Origin: Aliiroseovarius salicola
Lineage (GTDB): Bacteria > Pseudomonadota > Alphaproteobacteria > Rhodobacterales > Rhodobacteraceae
DNA: 64,000 nucleotides
Direction: 5' to 3'
Assembly (NCBI RefSeq): GCF_027891095.1
Contig: NZ_JAQIIO010000010.1
Span: 1 to 64,000 of the forward strand
A program made the translations under genes and the position numbers. How positions within the stretch are numbered: position 1 is the first letter of the stretch; each line of letters begins with the position of its first letter. The notes beneath the pieces were generated by a model, which saw only the letters and a list, made by a program, of their open reading frames with translations, was not told the origin of the DNA and ran no database searches. This document shows positions 7,601 to 17,073 of the stretch, piece by piece.

Positions 7601-8929
7601 ATGAGAATTGCGATGGTCGGGACGGGCTATGTTGGCTTGGTCTCGGGAGTTTGTTTTTCGGATTTCGGGCATGAAGTCATTTGTATCGACAAGGATCCAG
7701 CCAAGATCGAAATGCTGAACCGGGGTGAGGTTCCGATCTACGAGCCGGGCCTTGAGGAATTGATGGCCAAGAACGTGGAAGCCGGTCGCCTGAGCTTTTC
7801 CGGGGATTTGATAGAAGCGGTGCGTTCATCCGACGCTGTGTTCATTGCGGTTGGAACGCCAACTCGCCGCGGGGATGGTCATGCTGATCTGACATATGTC
7901 TACGCCGCGGCCGAAGAAATTGCTCACGCGATTGATGGGTATACAGTGGTCGTTACCAAATCCACGGTTCCATTGGGAACCAACCGCAAGATCAAGCAGA
8001 TTATTCACAAGGCGCGCCCCGATCTTGAATTTGGTGTCGCTTCGAACCCGGAATTTCTGCGGGAAGGTGCGGCAATTGATGATTTCATGCGGCCTGATCG
8101 TGTGGTCGTTGGCGTGCAGAGCGACGCGTCCGCTGAAGTCATGGAAGAAATATACCGGCCACTTTTCCTACGCGACTTTCCAATCGTGACCACCGATTTG
8201 GAAAGTGCCGAGATGATAAAATATGCCGCAAATGCGTTTCTCGCGACCAAGATCACCTTCATCAACGAGATTGCCGCACTGTGTGAACGTGTTGGGGCGG
8301 ATGTAAAGCAGGTGTCAAAAGGCATTGGGCTGGACGGGCGCATTGGCAACAAGTTCCTGCACGCTGGCCCCGGATATGGCGGGAGCTGTTTTCCCAAAGA
8401 TACCAAGGCATTGGCTCGGATCGGACAAGAGCATGGGCTGCCGATGCAAATCACCGAAACGGTGATTTCAGTCAATGAGGAAATGAAGCGCCGGATGATC
8501 GACAAGGTCATGGACATGTGCGACGGCTCGGTGAATGGCAAGACCATCGCGATCTTGGGTGTGACGTTCAAGCCCAACACCGATGATATGCGAGACGCGC
8601 CCAGCCTGACCATTGTGCCTGCTCTTGTCGGTGGGGGGGCAAAGGTCAGGGTCGTGGATCCGCAGGGCCGACATGAAGGTGAAGCTTTGCTTCCTGGAGT
8701 GCATTGGATCGATGATCCTTACAAAGCCGTGCAGAATGCCGATGCTGCGGTCATTTTGACCGAATGGAATGAATTCAGGGCATTGGATCTAAAACGGCTG
8801 GCCAGACGCATGGCTGCCCCTCGACTAGCGGATTTGCGCAATATATATGCTGCTAAAGATGCCAAGCGCGCTGGATTCGAGGCTTATGCTTCTATTGGAC
8901 GCACGGGGTTTGGGTTTGAAGGGGCATAA
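7601..8929 (+). CDS. ugd: UDP-glucose 6-dehydrogenase
   Basis: A 442-residue NAD-dependent enzyme that oxidises UDP-glucose twice to UDP-glucuronate, a precursor of acidic exopolysaccharides and capsules. The N-terminal Rossmann motif is GTGYVGLVSG. The catalytic cysteine is Cys263 in GGSCFPKDTKAL, and the C-terminal UDP-binding domain contains TFKPNTDDMRDAPS. Length is typical for bacterial Ugd. It starts an apparent two-gene operon with the sugar transferase that follows 5 bases after its stop. UDP-glucuronate is therefore a probable building block of the polymer made by this region. Confidence 0.95.
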   Translation: MRIAMVGTGYVGLVSGVCFSDFGHEVICIDKDPAKIEMLNRGEVPIYEPGLEELMAKNVEAGRLSFSGDLIEAVRSSDAVFIAVGTPTRRGDGHADLTYVYAAAEEIAHAIDGYTVVVTKSTVPLGTNRKIKQIIHKARPDLEFGVASNPEFLREGAAIDDFMRPDRVVVGVQSDASAEVMEEIYRPLFLRDFPIVTTDLESAEMIKYAANAFLATKITFINEIAALCERVGADVKQVSKGIGLDGRIGNKFLHAGPGYGGSCFPKDTKALARIGQEHGLPMQITETVISVNEEMKRRMIDKVMDMCDGSVNGKTIAILGVTFKPNTDDMRDAPSLTIVPALVGGGAKVRVVDPQGRHEGEALLPGVHWIDDPYKAVQNADAAVILTEWNEFRALDLKRLARRMAAPRLADLRNIYAAKDAKRAGFEAYASIGRTGFGFEGA

Positions 8930-8934
8930 GCCCA

Positions 8935-9648
8935 TTGAATAATGAGACTGGGAGCGGACAGCTGACCGCCAAACGCATATTTGATCTTGGGCTTGCCTTT
9001 ATTTTGGCGGTGCCCGTGGTACCGATGATTGTGGTGCTCTATGTGATTGTCATTGCACGTGACGGTCACCCATTTCTGTACCGATCTATCCGGATGAAAT
9101 CGGCGCGGCGCAAGTTTCGCCTTTACAAGGTTCGAACGATGTCTGTTGTGCACGAGCGCAACAATAAGGGCGTGACCGGCGGTCACAAATCATCGCGCAT
9201 CACCAAATTGGGGCGCTTCCTGCGCAAAACCAGATTGGATGAAATGCCCCAGATCATCAATGTGCTGAAAGGTGACATCAGTTTCGTGGGTCCGCGCCCG
9301 CCCGAGCCACGCTATGTTCGTAAATGCCCGGATGTCTATCGTAAGGTTCTGCGTGATCGCCCAGGTATTACCGGGCTTGCTTCGGTTGTATTCCACCGTC
9401 ACGAAGAGTGGATACTGGCTCAATGCCACAGCCCTGCGGATACTGAAGAGGCTTATGTCCGTCGCTCCGTTCCCCGAAAAGCGCGCATTGATTTGATCTA
9501 TCAGAAACACAAATCTTTACGACTCGACCTATACGTGTTTTACCTGACCGCAGCGATGTTTCTTCCGCTCCCAGGACGGCGGGCTCGGAGAATATATCAG
9601 CGTATGCGAGGAAGTGCTCTGAAGAAAGGCAAACGCCCAAGTAAATGA
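8935..9648 (+). CDS. Undecaprenyl-phosphate sugar phosphotransferase (polyprenyl glycosylphosphotransferase)
   Basis: A 237-residue initiating transferase that moves a sugar-1-phosphate from a nucleotide sugar onto undecaprenyl phosphate in the inner membrane. One membrane segment is seen near residues 15-38 (LAFILAVPVVPMIVVLYVI). The family motifs KVRTM, LRKTRLDEMPQIINVLKGD, FVGPRPPEP and RPGITG are all present. The only in-frame start is TTG at 8935, just after the ugd stop. It lacks the extra N-terminal membrane helices of WbaP/WcaJ, so it belongs to the short class (PglC or ExoY size). Coupling with ugd places it at the start of repeat-unit assembly. Confidence 0.88.
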   Translation: MNNETGSGQLTAKRIFDLGLAFILAVPVVPMIVVLYVIVIARDGHPFLYRSIRMKSARRKFRLYKVRTMSVVHERNNKGVTGGHKSSRITKLGRFLRKTRLDEMPQIINVLKGDISFVGPRPPEPRYVRKCPDVYRKVLRDRPGITGLASVVFHRHEEWILAQCHSPADTEEAYVRRSVPRKARIDLIYQKHKSLRLDLYVFYLTAAMFLPLPGRRARRIYQRMRGSALKKGKRPSK

Positions 9649-9840
9649 GTTTTGCGAGTTTTCTATGCTGTGAATTGGCTCATATATTGAAGTGCTTCAT
9701 GTTCGGTTTTTAATTTGGTGTTGTGATCGCAAATGGGCTGACGGCAATTAAATTGATCGGGAAATTCCCAATTAAATTTTTCATTGTGCCGGATTTTACC
9801 ACTACATTAGCATTGCATCCAAGCTGACAAGGTAATTGGA

Positions 9841-12483
9841 ATGAGTGTTGATCCAATTCGAACTCCTAATGTTGTAACTGAAACTGGCGATGCTTTGAGT
9901 AGCGCTTTGACAACTGAACTCGTTCAGGTTGGAGATGAATTCCACGGAACCATATCATTCGCAGGTGACCATGACTGGGTCGAGGTAAACTTGGTCGCAG
10001 GACAGTCCTACGTGTTTAGCGTCTGGGGGACTGGTGGTGAACTCAACGGATTGTCAGACAGTTTTTTGACTTTGAGGAATGAAAGTGGTTCCGCTCTTGT
10101 GTCAAATGATAATGTTGACGAAGACTTCGGAAACTACTTTTCCACCATCACATATACAGCTCAATACAGCGGGACATACTACCTTGATGTAAGTGGCTAT
10201 TCTTCTGAAACCGGAAACTACATCCTTGAAGTTGCAACAAATGTCTTCACTGTGGATCAAGTTGTCAATCAGTTGGCAGAGCACGGCTTCGGGCTTGCTA
10301 CAGAGCTTGCGTTTTCCAGTGCCAACATTTCTGTAAATTTGACAGGACTTACCGTTGAAGGGCGTCAGTTGGCCCGTTGGGCATTGGATATGTGGTCCAG
10401 CGTCACCAAATTGGCGTTTACCGAAGTGAGCGGGGCAGCTGGAATTACTTTCGATGACAGCCAACCCGGGGCGTTTGGAGGGCCATCCTCCGTTAATATC
10501 AATACGGGGGAAATTTTTTCATCTTCGGTCAATGTATCGCAGGATTGGCTGATCACCTACGGAGCGAGTATCGGCTCCTATTCCTATTTCGCCTATCTGC
10601 ATGAAATCGGGCATGCCCTTGGTTTGATGCATGCTGGCACATATGATGGTTCAGCCACCTATGGACAGGACAACCACTACCTTAACGATAGCTGGCAAAT
10701 GTCGATCATGTCCTATTTCAGCCTTGAAGATAATACTTTCGTAAGGGGTGATAACTATATTCCGCTTACTCCCATGGTGGCGGACATCGCTGCGATCGGC
10801 CAACTCTACGGCACGACTACTAGTGTCAATTCTGGCAACACAGTTTGGGGGAGCGGTTCGAATTTAGGTGGTATCTTGGGCGACAGCTTTGCCAATTGGT
10901 TCGATGGTAAACCTCTACCCGCGGGAGAGTACGCGGCGAGTCTTTTCAGGGCTTTTACGCTCGTTGACAATGGTGGATATGACTCCCTGAACCTCTCAAC
11001 GATCTCGGCGGCACAGAAAATTGACCTACGAGAAGGACGCATAAGCGACGTAGGAGGTTACTCAGGGAATATGGTTTTAGCTATCGGATCGCAGATCGAA
11101 AAAGTTTCCAGCGGTTCCGGGAGTGATAGCATTTATGCGCATGCGGCTGGATCCGAAGTAAATGGCGGAGCTGGCAATGACACCATTATTGGTAATTCTG
11201 GAGATGATACCCTTAGAGGGGATGCCGGTAACGACCTTATCCACGGGAATGCGGGGAATGATAGGCTCCATGGCGGCGCGGGCTATGACACCATTCGCGG
11301 CGGCAACGGCAAAGACATTATCTACGGCGGCGACGGCCGGGACAGAATCTGGATGGGAGCCGGAAACGACGTCTTCAATGACAATACCCAAAGCGACACT
11401 CATGGCCAAGATGTTGCTTATGGGGGCGACGGGAACGACACCTTCAATGGCGGTGGTGGAAATGACCGGTTTTATGGTGAGGTTGGAAACGACCTGATCC
11501 TAGGCGGTAATGGCGGTGACCGTCTTTATGGCGGTGTGGGTTATGACACCATTCGAGGTGGCAACGGAAATGACGTCATTTATGGAGGCAATGGAAGAGA
11601 TGTGGTCTGGATGGGGTACGGAAACGACGTATTCCATGACAACACCCAAAGCGATACCCATGGTCGCGATGTTGTCCGTGGTGGTACCGGTGATGACACG
11701 ATTAATGGAGGGGGTAGCGGTGATCAGTTCCACGGGGAACTTGGTGATGACATAATCTTTGGTGGTGCCGGATTTGATAAGCTCTATGGCGGTGCGGGTT
11801 ATGATACGCTACGCGGTGGCAATGGCAATGACACAATCTACGGTGACAGCGGCCGAGATACCATCTGGATGGGTAGCGGGAACGACGTATTCCATGACAA
11901 CGCACAGAACGATAAACATGGCCATGATGTCGCCTATGGGGGCGACGGGGATGACATCTTCAACGGCGGCGGTGGGAATGACCAGTTTTATGGTGAGCTT
12001 GGCGAAGACCTGATCCTTGGTGGCATTGGAAGTGACCTCCTTTATGGCGGTGCGGGTTATGACACCATTCGCGGCGGCAACGGGAATGATGCCATTTATG
12101 GAGGCAACGGAAGAGATTTGGTCTGGATGGGGGACGGAAATGACGTCTTCAATGACAGTACACAGAACGACACACATGGTCATGATGTGATTCATGGTGG
12201 CGCAGGGAATGACAAATTCATCGCTGGTGGCGGCAATGACGTGTTTTACGGAGAGGCTGGAAGCGACACGTTTATTTGGAACGCAAATGCCCTGAGTGGA
12301 AACGATACGATTTCGGACTTTGAAGATACCATTGATGTATTGAAATTCTCCAATACCACGTTTTCTGAACTCAATTTGACGGCAGCCGGTGACGATGTCC
12401 GAGTGAGTTGGGATAATGGCACGCTAATTTTGAGTGATGTGGCTATCGGGTTGATTAACGCAGACGATTTTATGTTTGTGTAG
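9841..12483 (+). CDS. Serralysin-type secreted metalloprotease with PPC domain and RTX super-repeats
   Basis: An 880-residue protein without a Sec signal, as expected for type I secretion. In order: a PPC-like beta domain (about residues 32-125) and a peptidase M10B catalytic domain with the zinc motif HEIGHALGLMH (His254, Glu255, His258, His264) and the Met-turn SIMSYF (Met290). From about residue 430 comes an RTX calcium-binding region. This region is built of an 86-residue (258-bp) module repeated at 11281, 11539 and 11797, plus a partial fourth copy from 12055. The hydrophobic C-terminus ending DDFMFV fits a type I secretion signal. No hlyB/hlyD/tolC genes are in the window. The upstream 190 bases are AT-rich; AAGGTAATT precedes the ATG. 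Confidence 0.9.
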   Translation: MSVDPIRTPNVVTETGDALSSALTTELVQVGDEFHGTISFAGDHDWVEVNLVAGQSYVFSVWGTGGELNGLSDSFLTLRNESGSALVSNDNVDEDFGNYFSTITYTAQYSGTYYLDVSGYSSETGNYILEVATNVFTVDQVVNQLAEHGFGLATELAFSSANISVNLTGLTVEGRQLARWALDMWSSVTKLAFTEVSGAAGITFDDSQPGAFGGPSSVNINTGEIFSSSVNVSQDWLITYGASIGSYSYFAYLHEIGHALGLMHAGTYDGSATYGQDNHYLNDSWQMSIMSYFSLEDNTFVRGDNYIPLTPMVADIAAIGQLYGTTTSVNSGNTVWGSGSNLGGILGDSFANWFDGKPLPAGEYAASLFRAFTLVDNGGYDSLNLSTISAAQKIDLREGRISDVGGYSGNMVLAIGSQIEKVSSGSGSDSIYAHAAGSEVNGGAGNDTIIGNSGDDTLRGDAGNDLIHGNAGNDRLHGGAGYDTIRGGNGKDIIYGGDGRDRIWMGAGNDVFNDNTQSDTHGQDVAYGGDGNDTFNGGGGNDRFYGEVGNDLILGGNGGDRLYGGVGYDTIRGGNGNDVIYGGNGRDVVWMGYGNDVFHDNTQSDTHGRDVVRGGTGDDTINGGGSGDQFHGELGDDIIFGGAGFDKLYGGAGYDTLRGGNGNDTIYGDSGRDTIWMGSGNDVFHDNAQNDKHGHDVAYGGDGDDIFNGGGGNDQFYGELGEDLILGGIGSDLLYGGAGYDTIRGGNGNDAIYGGNGRDLVWMGDGNDVFNDSTQNDTHGHDVIHGGAGNDKFIAGGGNDVFYGEAGSDTFIWNANALSGNDTISDFEDTIDVLKFSNTTFSELNLTAAGDDVRVSWDNGTLILSDVAIGLINADDFMFV
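11281..12265 (+). repeat. 258-bp in-frame tandem super-repeat in the RTX protease gene
   Basis: Three complete copies start at 11281, 11539 and 11797 and a partial fourth at 12055, all exactly 258 bp apart. Each begins with codons for GYDT(I/L)RGGNG and contains the non-RTX insert D(N/S)(T/A)Q(S/N)D(T/K)HG about residue 34. The copies have diverged by point changes but contain no insertions or deletions. Confidence 0.92.
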
Positions 12484-12580
12484 GGTGAATATGCCGCTCA
12501 GGATTGAAGTGGCATATTCGAAACGCTGAGTGATCGTGCAGAAAGGAGGATTCCGATCAGAGAAATGCTTATGACGTCAT

Positions 12581-13153
12581 CTAACCAATTTCTTGTCCCA
12601 ACCATCTTTCAAGCTCCGTCAGGTTGAAATATCTTGGGATGCGCCCAGGCTTCTCAAAACGATCCAATATCTCGTTGCTTCTCTGTTTGACTAGAGTGCT
12701 CTTCATGGAAGGGTCGAAATTACACCCTAAAAAGGCGCAGATTTTTTCTTCAAATCCCGATTCAAGAATTTGGCGGTATTCTACTGTCATGTGTTCGTGG
12801 GGCTGCGTTTCAAGCCATAATGGGAATAGTTCGTCATAGGTTGCATATTCATGCAAGCGGTGACTGACATTCAACGGGCCGGCCTGATTTTTTTCAACGT
12901 AGTCGTCCTTTTGGGTATGTGCCCAGCGCTTGCTTTGCAACGCTTTCAATAGAGAAACCGATTGCGCAAGTTTGTTTTCGCGCAATACGTAGACTATTTT
13001 TATGTCAGGAAATTCTGAAAGCCTGTACAATATCTGAGTGTTGTGACCGATCATATATTTGAAGCCAACAAAACGTTCATCGCGCTCATTGCGCGCTGCG
13101 CGCTGTCTGCTGTCGATGCGGTGCGCGCCCGTTCTTCCAACGCCATTTGGCAA
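12581..13153 (-). pseudogene. 5'-truncated sulfotransferase-like gene
   Basis: About 190 codons resemble the C-terminal two thirds of PAPS-dependent sulfotransferases. The segment IKIVYVLRENKLAQSVS matches the 3'-phosphate-binding region, and VGFKYMI is a common core strand. The N-terminal phosphosulfate-binding loop (S/T-x-R-S/T-G-S/T) is absent. The frame opens right after a TAA about 27 bases upstream of the first possible start, a TTG, and no ATG is available. No missing N-terminus was found in the other frames of the upstream 300 bases. I infer a decayed fragment, though a short variant family cannot be excluded. The flanking 300 bases (13154-13451) contain no other gene I can support. 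Confidence 0.55.
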
Positions 13154-13451
13154 GAGGGGAGCGTTGGTGAAGCCTTGTTAATAACGGGATCGGCCAAATT
13201 TAGCCGATGAGACTGCTTTGGTATTGGGTGCCCGGTGGGAATTGGACCATGCAGTTTAGTCGTTGTTGATGCGTAGGGCTTGCATCTTGTAATGAGTTTT
13301 GTCTGTTCACCCTGATTTTTTTATATGCACAAAATGTTGGTTTCTTTTGGTGCCGATCCAGTTTTTTGCGCTTGAACTTGAAATGAGCTTCTGTATTCGC
13401 ACGAAAAATGCGAACACCTCTGAAAGACCCCATTTCCTGCTTTGCCAATAA

Positions 13452-14615
13452 GTGAACAAGCCCTCAATGACCAAGATTTCGATCATCGTTACCGCTTACA
13501 ACATTGAAAAGTATATCAGGCAAAGTCTTGATTGCGTGTTGTCGCAAACCTTGCGGGATATCGAGATCATAGTCGTAGATGATGGTTCGAGCGATGCGAC
13601 CCCACGTATTATTGAGGAATACGCTCAACGAGACTCGAGAATCCGACCCATTCTGTTTGACAAAAACACGATCGGGGGTGTGGGGTCCGCGGCGAATGCG
13701 GGTCTTGAAATCGCGCGCGGAGAGTATGTTGGTTTCGCCGATGGGGACGATCTATACGGCCCCACGATGTTCGAGGTCCTCTATGAAGCGGCGGTTGCAA
13801 CCTCTTCGGATTTGGCTATGTGCCGATATGAACATATTGATGACGGAACCGGTGCAACCGAGTTGCCATCAGATGATCGTAATTGGCGTAAGTATTCCAA
13901 AATCACGTCTTTCAACTTGAATGAATCCAAGCGCAAAGAATTGTTGCGGTTTAATGCGGTACCCTGGCGCAAGATCTACAAGAGAGATCTGATCGAAAGG
14001 GTGAATCTGCGTTTCCCTGTGGGGGATCACTTTTATGAAGACAACCCTTTCCATTGGGCTGCGATCTTGGGTTGCGGGCGTGTCGTGATGGTTCCTGAAT
14101 TATTGTGTCAATATCGCGTTTGCAGATCGGGACAGACCATGACCGTTTTGGACGCACGCATGCTGAAAATCTTCGATCACCATGACAATATTTTGGGGTG
14201 GCTGAAGTGGTACGGCGTAGAGAAAGCGTATGAAGTTGACTTACTCCATTGGACCGCAAAGCAACTTTCCTGGGTCAGTCTGAAAGCGGGTGGAGATATT
14301 CGTCGCCAAGTGTTCGATATTCTACAGCCAATCGTTACTAAATATGATGTGGATACTATCGTACGGTTTGGGAAGTCATATGGAATGGGACGATCATATC
14401 AGATGATTCAGGCGATACGCGAAGACAATTTCGATATCTATGAGATGTTTGCGACGTTTAACGGCAGAATGTTCGGAACAAAGATTTCTATAGGTAAGCT
14501 CTTAAAATGTGGACAGTTTTACCTGCGGCATACAGGTTTCACCCAAACTGGAAGACTGGCGCTGCGGTATTTTGGAAAAAAAATTGAAAGCTTGCCCATT
14601 CTGCGGCGAAGATAG
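13452..14615 (+). CDS. Family-2 glycosyltransferase
   Basis: A 387-residue GT-A fold transferase. The N-terminal ISIIVTAYN strand, IIVVDDGSSD nucleotide-binding motif and the metal-binding DGDD (FADGDDLYGP) define family GT2. The region around HFYEDNPFHWAA likely carries the catalytic base, as in the usual ED motif. The C-terminal 150 residues are alpha-helical with no clear membrane segment, so it is probably a soluble or peripheral repeat-unit transferase. The first start is GTG at 13452. An ATG at 13467 (MTKISIIV) is equally likely. Donor and acceptor sugars cannot be deduced. Confidence 0.88.
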   Translation: MNKPSMTKISIIVTAYNIEKYIRQSLDCVLSQTLRDIEIIVVDDGSSDATPRIIEEYAQRDSRIRPILFDKNTIGGVGSAANAGLEIARGEYVGFADGDDLYGPTMFEVLYEAAVATSSDLAMCRYEHIDDGTGATELPSDDRNWRKYSKITSFNLNESKRKELLRFNAVPWRKIYKRDLIERVNLRFPVGDHFYEDNPFHWAAILGCGRVVMVPELLCQYRVCRSGQTMTVLDARMLKIFDHHDNILGWLKWYGVEKAYEVDLLHWTAKQLSWVSLKAGGDIRRQVFDILQPIVTKYDVDTIVRFGKSYGMGRSYQMIQAIREDNFDIYEMFATFNGRMFGTKISIGKLLKCGQFYLRHTGFTQTGRLALRYFGKKIESLPILRRR

Positions 14616-14805
14616 TCAAATCGAGCAGAGTTGTTTCACGCATGGCACGCTGAATAGCCAAAAAGGCCAAAGCAAAATTTGTGGTTTGAGCCGTGATTTC
14701 ACCTGACGAGAAACAGCGTAGTAGGTCTTCTCCCAAGGTGGCAAAAAACTGCTGAGCAAAGCAATCGTTTCATCAGTAGGGTTTGCCGGGTTGTCCGGGT
14801 TTTGA

Positions 14806-15987
<1,182 letters not shown>

Positions 15988-16032
15988 GGTCGTAAGGTCT
16001 TGGTGAAGTTGCCTGAATAAAGCAGTGTGGGA

Positions 16033-16815
16033 CTATTTGTGTGGAGCCCTAAGGGCCGATTGCGTCTTCCTAATCAGTTTTCTCAGTTTGAAGGCGGGAT
16101 ATACCAATAAGCCAATCCAGCGGCCAAATACTCGTGTGAAGACTCGCCGTTCCGTTTCACTTCGATTGGAAAAGTCGCGAAAAGCCGAACTAACATCTGG
16201 GTGACAAGCTCCGGTCATCGGAACGTGGCCGATCTGTCCACCCAGATGCAGTAGATCAGCAAGGAAAATGTACTCATCGCCAAATGGGTATTCGGCACCC
16301 GCACCAAACCTTGCATCAAAGCGTACTTCGCTTTGTCGCAGGCTGTCAGTTCGCACGGCAATTTCAAACGTGGCGTATTTGCCCGCAGAAAAAAGTGTTA
16401 GATATTCGAACTTGGATGGGAAGCGTTTCCGGGGTCGTCCGTCCGCGTTATGCGAGGGAAACGTAATTGCCTGACAATCAGGGTGCTTGTTCATAGCAGT
16501 GATGATGCGCTGAAACAGGCTGGTGTCGTAATGCAGATCATCATCTGCAAACCATATAATGTGCCCTCTGGCCTCGGCAATAACCGCATTTCGACTGTTT
16601 GCGACCCCGGTGGCGGATTGTATTGAAACACGAACGTCTGGGCGATTGGCAATATCGCTCAATTCCTGTGGGAATTCCCAGTCACCAGGAGCTTGGATTA
16701 CCATCAGGTATTCAACGCCCGGACTGGGGGCGAGGATGCTCGTGAGAGCCCGCGACACGCGCGTGTATGTGGTGGATATCCCAACAGTCAAATCGGGCCG
16801 TTTGGGGGAGGTCAT
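16033..16815 (-). CDS. Family-2-like glycosyltransferase
   Basis: About 260 residues with a GT-A nucleotide-sugar domain. The first strand is DLTVGISTTY, SATGVANSRNAVIAEA is a GT2-type helix, and the metal-binding motif is WFADDDLHYD. The acceptor region contains FGDEYIFLADLL. Basic residues near the C-terminus (FKLRKLIRKTQ) suggest peripheral membrane binding. The start at 16815 (MTSPKRPDL) puts the first strand near the N-terminus. Upstream in-frame ATGs at 16887 and 16962 would add 24 or 49 residues of no clear character. It is convergent with glf and divergent from the RTX gene. Confidence 0.75.
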   Translation of the reverse strand: MTSPKRPDLTVGISTTYTRVSRALTSILAPSPGVEYLMVIQAPGDWEFPQELSDIANRPDVRVSIQSATGVANSRNAVIAEARGHIIWFADDDLHYDTSLFQRIITAMNKHPDCQAITFPSHNADGRPRKRFPSKFEYLTLFSAGKYATFEIAVRTDSLRQSEVRFDARFGAGAEYPFGDEYIFLADLLHLGGQIGHVPMTGACHPDVSSAFRDFSNRSETERRVFTRVFGRWIGLLVYPAFKLRKLIRKTQSALRAPHK

Positions 16816-17073
16816 GTCATAATGCGCTAATGTAGATCCTGCTCGGTCACTATCACACACTATTGGATTTAGCGAAAGCTTCAACATTGGCACACGCTTT
16901 CGGTTGGCTTCGCGACATCGCCTAATTGGATAAAATATTAGTTTGTCGAAGTATAATAACATTAGCGATTAATCCGCTGTTAAAGACCCAGAAACGCCGT
17001 TTTGTCATCACCAAGGAGGCATCTGAAAGGCACCAGATACCAATGCAATCTTGTTCTGCAATGCATTGGGATC

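Noticed and set aside
12488-12514. TATGCC/GGCATA inverted repeat after the RTX protease gene as a terminator
   Set aside because: Short stem, 15-base loop and no T-run; too weak to call.
13200-13448. 82-codon minus-strand frame upstream of the sulfotransferase fragment, considered as its missing N-terminus
   Set aside because: Contains no phosphosulfate-binding loop or sulfotransferase-like residues, so it does not restore the gene by frameshift.
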